Positions 8,994 through 17,314 of a stretch of 64,000 nucleotides of DNA are shown in pieces. Made by a program: the position numbers and the translations under genes. The notes beneath the pieces are model-generated. The model was not told the DNA's origin. It saw nothing but the letters and a program-made list of their open reading frames with translations, and did not search any database. This DNA comes from Clostridiales bacterium (lineage in GTDB: Bacteria > Bacillota > Clostridia > Lachnospirales > Lachnospiraceae): contig JAMPHY010000011.1 in assembly GCA_023663185.1 (NCBI GenBank), positions 1 through 64,000 of the forward strand, given 5' to 3'. Position 1 is the first letter of the stretch. Every line of letters starts with the position of its first letter.

Positions 8994-9710
8994 ATGGTTA
9001 AGGGTATGAAGATAAGCATCATAGAAGATGAAGCAGTATGGAGAGATAAAATACAGACGATTATTGAAAAACATTGCATGGAAAAAAATATTCCATTTCA
9101 AATTAATTCCTATGGAAGCGGAAAAGATTTTATAAAAAGTGCAGATACAGAGCTGTTGTTTTTGGATATCGAACTTGCAGAAGGCGAAGATGGTTTTGAG
9201 ATAGCGGAACAGTTGAGGAATTTTGGCAACAAATGTAAGGTTTGTTTTTTAACTTCGCATACAGAATTAGCCAGAGCAGGCTATAGGGTAAATGCGTTCA
9301 GATACATTGATAAAAAATATTTGGACGAAATAGGTGAGGCGATTGATTTTTTCCTTAAAACTAAGATTCAGGACCGGATTGTATCCTGTAATGATAGCGC
9401 CGGACTTCGCATAAAGATAAACTTAAACGAACTTTTGCTTATTGAAACATATGGAAGGAAATTAAGATACCTTATGCTTGATGGGAAGGAGCATTTATGC
9501 GAAGGGCAGATATCAGAAGCCGCGCGAAGCTTATCCCAATTTGGCTTTTTTCAGATACATCGGTCGTATATTGTCAATTTAAAATATATTGAGAAGGTGC
9601 AAAGTCACGAAATTACACTTTGTAATGGATTAAAGTTAATCATCGGGAGAGCCCATAATAAAGAGTTTAAGAAGGAATTTTTCAAGTGGAGAATGTGGTT
9701 TGATAATTGA
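8994..9710 (+). CDS. LytTR-family response regulator (AgrA-like)
   Basis: A 238-residue regulator. The receiver domain (1-120) has the acidic pocket IIEDE near the start and the phosphorylatable Asp in LLFLDIELAEGEDGFEIA. The C-terminal LytTR DNA-binding domain (about 135-238) has LLIETYGRKLRYLMLDG, FFQIHRSYIVNLKYI and ITLCNGLKLIIGR. Partner of the upstream kinase. The start is uncertain: ATG 8994 has GGGAG only one base away, while ATG 9006 (MKISIIEDE) fits receiver-domain starts better. The likely target is the pair of direct repeats immediately downstream (9782-9814). Confidence 0.88.
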   Translation: MVKGMKISIIEDEAVWRDKIQTIIEKHCMEKNIPFQINSYGSGKDFIKSADTELLFLDIELAEGEDGFEIAEQLRNFGNKCKVCFLTSHTELARAGYRVNAFRYIDKKYLDEIGEAIDFFLKTKIQDRIVSCNDSAGLRIKINLNELLLIETYGRKLRYLMLDGKEHLCEGQISEAARSLSQFGFFQIHRSYIVNLKYIEKVQSHEITLCNGLKLIIGRAHNKEFKKEFFKWRMWFDN

Positions 9711-9781
9711 TTCCCATAAGCAACGAGCCAAATATCTAAATTAATCAGCGATTGGTTTGTACATTTGATGATTGCCGCGAG

Positions 9782-9850
9782 TGTCGTTTACGCAAAAATT
9801 ATGTCGTTTGTGCAGATGGGATTGTATTATTTACTTCGTTGTGATATAAG
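9782..9850 (+). promoter_or_regulatory. Probable LytTR response-regulator site plus promoter
   Basis: Two near-identical words, TGTCGTTTACGCA (9782-9794) and TGTCGTTTGTGCA (9802-9814), are spaced 20 bases start to start. That is the two-repeat, two-helical-turn arrangement of AgrA/VirR-type LytTR sites. A promoter follows: TTGTAT (9822-9827), 17 bases, TATAAG (9845-9850). The start codon of the lipoprotein gene is at 9887. Confidence 0.65.
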
Positions 9851-9886
9851 AAAATAATAAAAATATATATCACAGGGGAGCTTGTT

Positions 9887-11131
9887 ATGATGAAAAAAAT
9901 CTTTTTGCCGGGTTTGATATGCCTTGTTCTGTTATCTGGCTGTTCTACAAATAAGGATACAGGATATACAGATGTTATCCCTACTAAAATTGAGGATACT
10001 GGCAGCGATATTAATCTGCCCAAAGAAAGCGCTTCTGATATACGACAGACGTCCCCTACTGAAATGCACGAACCAGAGCAATCTGCAGCCGCAGAGGAAA
10101 TAGCGGAAACGGAGTCTCAGACGAAAACAGCACAGATTCCGAAAATTTATGAAGGGGAATATACCGGCAATACTATAAGCGATCCTAATTATGACTGTCT
10201 GGAGATTCAAAGAAATGAAGATGATACTTATAGAATACAGGTTAAAATTCCGTTTCTAACCAAGTTATATGAATGCACAGGTTATCAGTCAGAAAATATA
10301 ATCCTGTTTTCCACATCTGAATGGGGTGCAGACAAAAATGTAGAGGGAAGTATCTCTTTTGATGGTGATTTCGCCACAGTGACATTTACTTCCGGCTGGT
10401 ATCAGACAGCCACTACGGAAAGCTCCTATCAATACCATAAAACATCTGATACTTCCCGCATGGAAGATTGCCCTTATGTACGCCCCAACTATACTTCTTT
10501 CACAGGTGAATACTGCGATTCCAACGATGATCCAAGTCTTGAAATCAGGCTAAATGATGATGGTTCTTATCTCATACAGATTAGCATTTTCCGCGAAATA
10601 GGATACGATGCGTGTATCGGCAGTCTGTCGGGAGAAAAAATGTCTTTCACATCAGACCAGCGCGGCGGCGTAAGCGGCAGTATAACTCTTGACAATGACC
10701 TTGCGGTTGTTAAGTTTGAACAGATTGGTTATTTTGAAAATTCTAAAGTAACAACCTATTTGTTTCATAAAATATCCGACAGCCCAAATATTGAGGAACA
10801 ACTTAATGGGCTGGAATATTTAATTGGGGAATATGATTATTCGTCAGATTATGGAATTGGTAAGTTAATTATTAATAAAACAGCTTATGGATATGATATT
10901 TCCGATTATGAATCAGAATCTTCTTATAGATTTTTAGCCAATTCATCTAACATAGACATGATAGAAAATAATAGGATATATATAAAGTATCCTGAGCAGG
11001 TATTTTCTGACGACACAGTTATTTTTAGCTATTATATTTTGGAGTATGGTACAGATGGAATAAATGTGTATTACACAAAAACGGCATATGAAGAAGGTGA
11101 ATTTCTATATTATGCTGCAAAAAATGAATAA
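9887..11131 (+). CDS. Lipoprotein of unknown function
   Basis: A 414-residue lipoprotein. The N-terminus MMKKIFLPGLICLVLLSGC is a type II signal peptide with lipobox LLSGC. A Ser/Thr/Glu-rich linker (about 25-85) leads to two similar ~100-residue beta-rich blocks. They begin YEGEYTGN (about 86) and FTGEYCDS (about 205), each with LEI(Q/R) and a Y-x-(F/Y)HK(T/I)SD ending, so this is an internal duplication. A third, divergent block begins LIGEYDYSSD. No catalytic motif was seen. The ribosome site GGGGAG is 6 bases before the ATG. It is the first gene after the two-component system and has paired repeats in its promoter, so it is the best candidate target. Confidence 0.7.
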   Translation: MMKKIFLPGLICLVLLSGCSTNKDTGYTDVIPTKIEDTGSDINLPKESASDIRQTSPTEMHEPEQSAAAEEIAETESQTKTAQIPKIYEGEYTGNTISDPNYDCLEIQRNEDDTYRIQVKIPFLTKLYECTGYQSENIILFSTSEWGADKNVEGSISFDGDFATVTFTSGWYQTATTESSYQYHKTSDTSRMEDCPYVRPNYTSFTGEYCDSNDDPSLEIRLNDDGSYLIQISIFREIGYDACIGSLSGEKMSFTSDQRGGVSGSITLDNDLAVVKFEQIGYFENSKVTTYLFHKISDSPNIEEQLNGLEYLIGEYDYSSDYGIGKLIINKTAYGYDISDYESESSYRFLANSSNIDMIENNRIYIKYPEQVFSDDTVIFSYYILEYGTDGINVYYTKTAYEEGEFLYYAAKNE

Positions 11132-11177
11132 TGACAATCAACTGCTGGGATTATAGAGGAAAGGAATGTAAATTAGA

Positions 11178-11996
11178 ATGAAGAAATTATTAGAGTTTGT
11201 GTTGTTGTGTCTTATGGCGCTTATGCTGTCGGCATGTGGGAGCGGTGATGACGCTGATGATGGGATTGAATATGTGAAATGGGAGCCGATTGAAACGCCG
11301 GTTCCTACCAAAAGCAACCAGACAGTCGGAGAGGAGACTGAAAAAATAGAAGAGGATACAACGCAACCGCATATAGATACGGAAAGCAGCGGAAACAGTA
11401 CGAAGACACAGGCAGACAATTATGTGGGAGAGTATAATGACCGTGATATTCCGGAGCCGAATCTGGAAATCCAGAAAAACGCGGACGAACTATTAGATTC
11501 ATTTATCAATGGACAGATAAACGCAGTAAACCCTGCAGATACGACGCAGACATTTTATATTACCGACTTAAATATGGATTCAGGGGAATGGGATTCCTAT
11601 TCTGTCGGAGAGAAAGCCGACCTTGACAATGACGGTGAAAATGAACTGATTATTTGTGGTCCGTATGGCGGAATATACCTTGATGCGCGCGATAATAAGG
11701 TATATGAATTTGCAAGGGGAGAGGGCACTGGCGTTACGCTTTCTTATACCGTATATAAGGGGGATATATGGATTATGTACAGCAACTGTATGAATGTAGG
11801 ATATAAAGCATATCATATGGAAAAATTTGAAGGGGCAGATAATTTAGTGGCAGAAATGAATTTTGGTGAGGAGCTTGTTGATGCGGATAATCCAGAGTCT
11901 GAAATGAAATATACATTAAATGGAATGGAAATATCTTCTGATGAATATTATGAATTAGGCAGCAGGATTTTTGCAGCCGAAGTATATGCAAATTAA
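11178..11996 (+). CDS. Lipoprotein of unknown function
   Basis: A 272-residue lipoprotein with a signal peptide ending in MLSAC. A low-complexity Thr/Glu linker (about 35-80) contains NYVGEYND, related to the YxGEY blocks of the preceding lipoprotein. The remainder holds DLNMDSGEWD, DLDNDGENELII and a glycine/tyrosine-rich globular part. The D-x-D-N-D-G stretch resembles a calcium-binding or VCBS/integrin-like loop. No enzyme motif was recognised. It lies 46 bases downstream of the previous lipoprotein gene, without a terminator between, and ends at the strong terminator at 12029-12064, so the two are probably co-transcribed. Confidence 0.65.
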   Translation: MKKLLEFVLLCLMALMLSACGSGDDADDGIEYVKWEPIETPVPTKSNQTVGEETEKIEEDTTQPHIDTESSGNSTKTQADNYVGEYNDRDIPEPNLEIQKNADELLDSFINGQINAVNPADTTQTFYITDLNMDSGEWDSYSVGEKADLDNDGENELIICGPYGGIYLDARDNKVYEFARGEGTGVTLSYTVYKGDIWIMYSNCMNVGYKAYHMEKFEGADNLVAEMNFGEELVDADNPESEMKYTLNGMEISSDEYYELGSRIFAAEVYAN

Positions 11997-12028
11997 AAGA
12001 ATTTCATTTTGTTGAAATAAAAGCAACA

Positions 12029-12064
12029 ATCCCTCTCATTTTCATTTAAAATGAGGGGGATTTT
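12029..12064. terminator. Bidirectional intrinsic terminator
   Basis: ATCCCTCTCATTTT (12029-12042) pairs along 14 positions (one G-U) with AAAATGAGGGGGAT (12048-12061). T's follow on the plus strand and A's precede it. It separates the plus-strand lipoprotein gene from convergent aroC. Confidence 0.88.
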
Positions 12065-12078
12065 CCAAGCCAATACCA

Positions 12079-13179
12079 TCATTTACCATACACCTTTTTA
12101 AGATTATCCACCTTCGCCCCCATATTCACAAGCATAGCGTCTAAAATAGCGATAGCTGCCATTGACTCCACGACCACGACGGCACGTGGAACGACGACAG
12201 GATCATGCCTGCCTTTAATGGCTATTTCAATGTCTTCGCCCTGCCTGTTTACTGTCTGTTGCTTTTGAAAGATAGAGGGCGTAGGTTTTACATGGGCACG
12301 CAGAATAATCGGAGAACCGTCGCTTATTCCGCCTAAAATGCCGCCCGCATGGTTGGTTGCCTTCGTTACTTCACCAGCGTTCATTATGAATGCGTCATTA
12401 TTTTCAGAGCCTTTATATTGGGAAACCTGTACGCCATCTCCGATTTCCACGGCTTTTACTGCGCCGATGGACATAACGGCTTTGGACAGTTCAGCGTCTA
12501 ATTTATCAAAAACAGGCTCGCCGATTCCGGCGGGAACACCTTCTATCAGGCATTCAATAACTCCCCCCACTGAATCGTGCTTTTCCATGCAGTCTGCAAG
12601 ATATGCTTCGGCTTTTTGCGACGCTTCATAATCCGGCATGCAGGTAGGGGTGGTGAGAAGAGCCTGTTTGTCGAAGGCGTTATAATCTATCTCCACAGGA
12701 CCGATTGAGCGGGTATAAGCCGTAACGGTGATACCGAGGCTTCCTAATAATTTTGCCGCCACAGCGCCTGCCGCCGCGCGCCCGATGGTTTCACGCCCTG
12801 AGGAACGTCCGCCGCCGCGGTAGTCCCTGAATCCGTATTTAGCGTCAAAAGTATAGTCGGCATGACCGGGGCGGTAGTAGTTTGCAATCTCACTATAATC
12901 AGCCGAACGCTGCGAAGTATTATGCACTATTATTGAAATGGGAGTACCCGTTGTCTTACCTTCAAAAACGCCGGACATTATCTCCGCCTTATCATCTTCT
13001 TTTCTGGGGGTAGCTATCTTGGTCTTACCGGGTTTGCGGCGGTCAAGGAAAGCCTGTATGTCTTCTTCACAGAGCGCAAGTCCTGCCGGAGTGCCGTCTA
13101 TTATGACGCCTAACGCTTTTCCGTGTGATTCCCCCCATGTAGTAATGCGAAAGATTTTACCGTAAGATGAGCCTGCCAT
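12079..13179 (-). CDS. aroC: Chorismate synthase
   Basis: Converts 5-enolpyruvylshikimate-3-phosphate to chorismate, the last common step of aromatic amino acid synthesis; it needs reduced FMN. The 366 residues match the family. Signatures are FRITTWGESHGKALG near the N-terminus, YRPGHADYTFDAKYGFRDYRGGGRSSGRET in the middle, and GRHDPVVVPRAVVVVESM near the end. The ATG at 13179 follows AGGAAGG by 9 bases; an in-frame TTG two codons upstream is less likely. Monocistronic here, divergent from the VanY-like gene. Confidence 0.98.
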   Translation of the reverse strand: MAGSSYGKIFRITTWGESHGKALGVIIDGTPAGLALCEEDIQAFLDRRKPGKTKIATPRKEDDKAEIMSGVFEGKTTGTPISIIVHNTSQRSADYSEIANYYRPGHADYTFDAKYGFRDYRGGGRSSGRETIGRAAAGAVAAKLLGSLGITVTAYTRSIGPVEIDYNAFDKQALLTTPTCMPDYEASQKAEAYLADCMEKHDSVGGVIECLIEGVPAGIGEPVFDKLDAELSKAVMSIGAVKAVEIGDGVQVSQYKGSENNDAFIMNAGEVTKATNHAGGILGGISDGSPIILRAHVKPTPSIFQKQQTVNRQGEDIEIAIKGRHDPVVVPRAVVVVESMAAIAILDAMLVNMGAKVDNLKKVYGK

Positions 13180-13271
13180 AATCAAATTCCTTCCTAATTT
13201 ATAATTTGTCTAAACAAGCATATCACATTTTCCCCAATAAAAAAAGACATGAAATTTACCGCATTTTTCGT

Positions 13272-13338
13272 GATTTACATAAAAAGATTTACATAAATTT
13301 ATAAAAATGATTTACAAATGAAAATTATGTGATATTAT
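13272..13338 (+). promoter_or_regulatory. Promoter with three GATTTACA direct repeats
   Basis: GATTTACA occurs at 13272-13279, 13286-13293 and 13309-13316 in the AT-rich aroC/peptidase intergenic region. The third copy covers the -35 TTTACA (13311-13316) of a promoter whose -10 is TATTAT (13333-13338, 16-base spacer). The repeats look like an operator, although AT-rich chance similarity is possible. Confidence 0.45.
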
Positions 13339-13381
13339 ATAAAGTAGGTGTTTTATAATTTGAAAGCGGTGCGCGAATAGA

Positions 13382-14479
13382 ATGGAAAAAACTTTTAAAG
13401 AAAAAGTAATTCGTAAATTTACGAATATCATGAAAAAAAACAGGCTGTTGAAACTGCCGTGTCTGGCTGCGTTGACGGTTATATTGAGCATTTATTATAT
13501 ATGCAGACATTTTGCCACAAATACAAAAAGATATGTGTGCACAGCTTTTTCCCTATTCTTTTTTATGTCCAGTTGCAGCTTTTCTTTTGCCGTATTATCA
13601 GGGCAGTCGGGATTTATCAATGTTCAGGAGACTTACAACGCGATTGTGGAGGATTCAGATGTGGAGCTGGCGGTGGAGAAAGATATAATGCCTGATGAAA
13701 GCGCGTTATCCGAGATAGATGCGGAATTAGATGAGATTGGCGATTTGGAGCATAGCGGTGATGCGGATTTCTATACGCTTGACGATATTCTGGAAGAGAA
13801 CCAGTCCTATGAAATAGAAGGAGATATAGCCAGCAACGAAGAAGTTTCTTCAGAAGAAAATATATCTGACGGGCAGGAATTTGTATCCGATGGACAGGAG
13901 CTTGTATTTGACAGCAGCGATTGGCGGCTGATACTGGTAAATAAACACCACCCTATACCTGATGATTACAGTTTAGAATTGGGTATTGTAACAGACAATA
14001 TGAGATGTGACAAACGGATTATTTCGGACGCAATAGCCATGATGCAGGCAGCGCAGAAAGATGGTATTACACTTATTATCCGCTCGCCATACAGGAGCGA
14101 TAATAGGCAGGTAGAATTATTTAATCAAAAAATTAAGATGTATATGGGGCAGGGTTATTCCTATATGGAGTCTTATAAGATTGCTTCACAGACGGTTACT
14201 GTACCGGGAGCAAGCGAACATCAGATTGGTCTGGCGCTTGATATTACGTCAGACACATTTGTACCGCTGAAAGAAGAATTTGCCGATACAGATGCGGGAA
14301 AGTGGTTAGCGGAGCATAGCTGCGAATATGGATTTATACTCAGATATCCGAAAGATAAGGAATATATTACAAGCATTATATTTGAACCGTGGCATTTCCG
14401 CTATGTAGGTAAAGAAGCGGCGACGGTTATGAAGGAGGAGAATATTTGTCTGGAAGAGTTCTGGGACAAATATTTATAG
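13382..14479 (+). CDS. Membrane-anchored VanY-type D,D-carboxypeptidase (M15B)
   Basis: A 365-residue cell-wall peptidase. A hydrophobic helix (about 48-72) with basic residues before it anchors the protein. An acidic, disordered linker (about 80-175) spaces the catalytic domain from the membrane. The zinc peptidase core is clear: SEHQIGLALDIT (SxHxxGxxxD, about 280-291) and FEPWHFRYVG (ExxH, about 337-346). Members trim the terminal D-Ala of peptidoglycan stem peptides. No van resistance genes are nearby, so a housekeeping wall role is more likely than glycopeptide resistance. The ribosome site is weak; an in-frame ATG at 13430 is an alternative start. Confidence 0.88.
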   Translation: MEKTFKEKVIRKFTNIMKKNRLLKLPCLAALTVILSIYYICRHFATNTKRYVCTAFSLFFFMSSCSFSFAVLSGQSGFINVQETYNAIVEDSDVELAVEKDIMPDESALSEIDAELDEIGDLEHSGDADFYTLDDILEENQSYEIEGDIASNEEVSSEENISDGQEFVSDGQELVFDSSDWRLILVNKHHPIPDDYSLELGIVTDNMRCDKRIISDAIAMMQAAQKDGITLIIRSPYRSDNRQVELFNQKIKMYMGQGYSYMESYKIASQTVTVPGASEHQIGLALDITSDTFVPLKEEFADTDAGKWLAEHSCEYGFILRYPKDKEYITSIIFEPWHFRYVGKEAATVMKEENICLEEFWDKYL

Positions 14480-14492
14480 GAGATAGAGGTTA

Positions 14493-15614
14493 ATGTTTAG
14501 AATTATCAGGCAGGAAGGCAGGGCAAAGCGCGGAGAATTTGAGACCGTGCATGGAACGATACAAACCCCTGTTTTTATGAATGTGGGGACGGCGGCGGCA
14601 ATTAAAGGCGCTGTTTCTACGCAGGACCTTAATGTGATAGGCACGCAGGTAGAGCTGTCTAATACTTATCATTTACACGTAAGACCGGGGGATAAAGTCA
14701 TAAAGGCGCTCGGCGGTCTGCATAAATTTATGCTGTGGGATAAACCTATTCTGACAGATTCAGGCGGTTTTCAGGTGTTTTCACTAGCTAAATTGCGTAA
14801 AATCAAAGAAGAAGGCGTCTATTTCAATTCTCATGTGGACGGAAGAAAAATTTTCATGGGACCGGAAGAAAGTATGCAGATACAGTCTAATCTGGGTTCG
14901 ACTATTGCGATGGCTTTCGATGAATGCCCGCCAAGTACGGCGCAGAGGGATTATGTAGAGGCTTCCGTGGAGCGCACGTCAAGATGGCTTAAGCGGTGCA
15001 AGCAGGAGTTAGATAGATTAAATGCTTTGGAAGATACGATTAATCCTAACCAGATGTTATTCGGTATCAATCAGGGAGCTGTCTATGACGACATTAGAAT
15101 TGAACATGCTAAAAGAATATCTGAACTTGATTTAGACGGCTATGCGCTGGGCGGTCTTGCCGTAGGTGAGACGCATGAACAGATGTATCATATCATTGAA
15201 GAAACAGTGCCTTATCTGCCGTGTAATAAGCCGGTTTATCTTATGGGCGTGGGGACTCCGACGAATATTCTGGAAGCGGTAGAGCGGGGAGTCGATTTTT
15301 TTGACTGTGTATATCCGTCAAGAAACGGCAGGCACGGGCATTTATATACAAACCACGGCAAGATTAATCTTTTTAACGCCAAATATGAGTTGGATTCGCG
15401 TCCGATTGAAGAAGGCTGCGGCTGTCCGGTATGCTCTAAAGGATACTCAAGGGCGTATATCAGACATCTTCTTAAGGCGGGGGAAATGTTAGGCATGAGG
15501 TTCTGCGTCCTGCATAATCTGTATTTTTATAATACGATGATGACGGAAATCAGGGAAGCGCTTGATACGGGAACATTTGCAGAATATAAGAAAAAGAAGC
15601 TGGAAGAATTATAA
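14493..15614 (+). CDS. tgt: tRNA-guanine transglycosylase
   Basis: Exchanges guanine-34 for preQ1 in tRNAs for Asn, Asp, His and Tyr (queuosine pathway). The 373 residues fit the bacterial enzyme. Marks are TPVFMNVGTAAAIKG, LTDSGGFQVFSL (catalytic Asp region), the second Asp in FFDCVYPSRNGRHG, and the zinc site CGCPVCSKGYSRAYIRHL with CxCxxC. AGGAGATAGAGG precedes the ATG. Next to yajC, the usual tgt-yajC arrangement. Confidence 0.98.
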   Translation: MFRIIRQEGRAKRGEFETVHGTIQTPVFMNVGTAAAIKGAVSTQDLNVIGTQVELSNTYHLHVRPGDKVIKALGGLHKFMLWDKPILTDSGGFQVFSLAKLRKIKEEGVYFNSHVDGRKIFMGPEESMQIQSNLGSTIAMAFDECPPSTAQRDYVEASVERTSRWLKRCKQELDRLNALEDTINPNQMLFGINQGAVYDDIRIEHAKRISELDLDGYALGGLAVGETHEQMYHIIEETVPYLPCNKPVYLMGVGTPTNILEAVERGVDFFDCVYPSRNGRHGHLYTNHGKINLFNAKYELDSRPIEEGCGCPVCSKGYSRAYIRHLLKAGEMLGMRFCVLHNLYFYNTMMTEIREALDTGTFAEYKKKKLEEL

Positions 15615-15713
15615 AATACTTGTTTTATTGTTTGCGGTATGATAAGCTTTAGATTAATGTGAAAATAAATTTTTCATACACTTATGTATGATAGTAAAGG
15701 AGCACAATTGATT

Positions 15714-16037
15714 ATGGGAATATTATTAGACGCGGCGGCAGCGACGCCGGAAGCAGCGGCAGGTAGTGGAATTGTAATGATTGGAACAATAATTCTGTGG
15801 ATTGCGGTAATGTATTTTATTCTTTTCCGTCCGCAGAAGAAGGAGCAGAAAAGAATAGCGGCAATGCTTGCAGAGCTGGCTGTAGGCGATTCTGTTCTGA
15901 CTAGCAGCGGTTTTTATGGCACGATTATTGATATCACGGACGATACCGTTATTATAGAGTTCGGTAATAATAAAAACTGCCGTATCCCCATGCAGAAATC
16001 GGCAATTACCCAGATTGAAAAAGCCGACGCTGAATAA
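15714..16037 (+). CDS. yajC: Sec translocase accessory subunit YajC
   Basis: A small single-span inner-membrane protein that associates with SecDF and SecYEG. 107 residues. One transmembrane helix (about 20-41, ending in [13 protein letters not shown], the family signature) is followed by a beta-rich cytoplasmic domain ([18 protein letters not shown]). ATG 15714 follows AAAGGAG by about 10 bases and is preferred to an upstream in-frame ATG at 15684. Follows tgt as in many bacteria. Confidence 0.95.
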   Translation: MGILLDAAAATPEAAAGSGIVMIGTIILWIAVMYFILFRPQKKEQKRIAAMLAELAVGDSVLTSSGFYGTIIDITDDTVIIEFGNNKNCRIPMQKSAITQIEKADAE

Positions 16038-16050
16038 GCAAAAACAAAAA

Positions 16051-16075
16051 AGGTGCATTTCGGTGCATCTTCTTT
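16051..16075 (+). terminator. Terminator after yajC
   Basis: AGGTGCA (16051-16057) pairs with TGCATCT (16064-16070) and TCTTT follows. A second hairpin, AAGGGGA/TCCCCTT (16094-16111), lies in the leuB leader just downstream. Confidence 0.65.
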
Positions 16076-16147
16076 AATATGCACACGTTGACGAAGGGGA
16101 AAACTCCCCTTATTCGATTTATGGCTAATGAAAGGAAGAGGATTTAT

Positions 16148-17248
16148 ATGGAGCTTAATATTACATGTATTTCCGGCGACGGAATTGGTCCGGAGATAGT
16201 GGCGGAAGCCAAAAAGGTATTAGACGCCGTGGCGTCAAAATACGGACATACCATGAAATATACAGACGTACTTATGGGAGGCGCTTCGATTGATGCGTAT
16301 GGCGTACCGCTTACCGATGAGACGATTCAGACCGCTAAAAATGCGGACGCGGTGCTTATGGGCTCTATCGGCGGTAATACTACGACTTCGCCGTGGTATA
16401 AGCTTCCGCCTGAATTAAGACCTGAGGCAGGGCTTTTGGGTATCAGAAAGGCGCTCAATTTATTTGCGAATTTAAGACCTGCGGTGCTCTATGAAGAATT
16501 GGCGGGAGCCTGCCCGCTTAAAGAAGAAATTTCCGCAGCCGGATTTGATATGTTGATTATGAGAGAACTTACCGGCGGACTTTACTTTGGCGAGCGTAAA
16601 ACGGTGGAAGAGAACGGTGTGTTAAAAGCGACAGATACGCTTGTTTATGACGAAAACGAGATAAGGCGTATTGCCATTAAAGGATTTGACATAGCCATGA
16701 AGAGAAGGAAGAAGGTAACAAGCGTCGATAAGGCGAATGTACTGGATTCTTCTAGGTTGTGGCGCAAGGTAGTGGAAGAAGTCGCCAAGGACTATCCGGA
16801 AGTCACCCTAGAACATATGCTTGTGGACAACTGCGCAATGCAGCTTGTAAAAGATCCCGCTCAGTTTGATGTGATTTTAACCGAGAATATGTTCGGTGAT
16901 ATTCTTTCGGACGAGGCAAGTATGGTGACAGGCTCGATAGGTATGCTGGCGTCGGCTTCGTTAAATGACTCGAAATTTGGTTTATATGAACCGAGCCACG
17001 GTTCCGCGCCTGATATTGCGGGCAAAGATATTGCGAATCCGATAGCGACTATTCTCAGTGCGGCGATGATGTTAAGATACTCGTTTGACTTGGACAGCGA
17101 AGCCGACGCAATCGAAGCGGCGGTTAAGAATGTGCTTAAGGAAGGTTTCCGCACAATCGATATTATGCCTAAGGAGGCAGATGAATGTGCGGCAGTTAAG
17201 CAGGTTGGCTGCAGACAGATGGGTGATTTGATTGCAGAACGTATCTAG
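16148..17248 (+). CDS. leuB: 3-isopropylmalate dehydrogenase
   Basis: Oxidatively decarboxylates 3-isopropylmalate to 2-oxoisocaproate with NAD+ in leucine synthesis. 366 residues. It shows [14 protein letters not shown] at the start, [39 protein letters not shown] and the adenosine-binding [15 protein letters not shown]. The RELTGG motif distinguishes it from isocitrate dehydrogenase. AAAGGAAGAGG precedes the ATG. It begins a short branched-chain cluster leuB-ilvD-ilvB; leuA, leuC and leuD are not in the window. Confidence 0.97.
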   Translation: MELNITCISGDGIGPEIVAEAKKVLDAVASKYGHTMKYTDVLMGGASIDAYGVPLTDETIQTAKNADAVLMGSIGGNTTTSPWYKLPPELRPEAGLLGIRKALNLFANLRPAVLYEELAGACPLKEEISAAGFDMLIMRELTGGLYFGERKTVEENGVLKATDTLVYDENEIRRIAIKGFDIAMKRRKKVTSVDKANVLDSSRLWRKVVEEVAKDYPEVTLEHMLVDNCAMQLVKDPAQFDVILTENMFGDILSDEASMVTGSIGMLASASLNDSKFGLYEPSHGSAPDIAGKDIANPIATILSAAMMLRYSFDLDSEADAIEAAVKNVLKEGFRTIDIMPKEADECAAVKQVGCRQMGDLIAERI

Positions 17249-17314
17249 CCGCGAATTAATAAAGTAAGAGCAAACGGAAACAGGGAAAATGAATACTTAA
17301 TAAAGGAGACTTAA

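Noticed and set aside
13382-14479. Glycopeptide resistance (vanY) cluster
   Set aside because: Only a VanY-like catalytic domain is present; no vanHAX, vanRS or related genes flank it.
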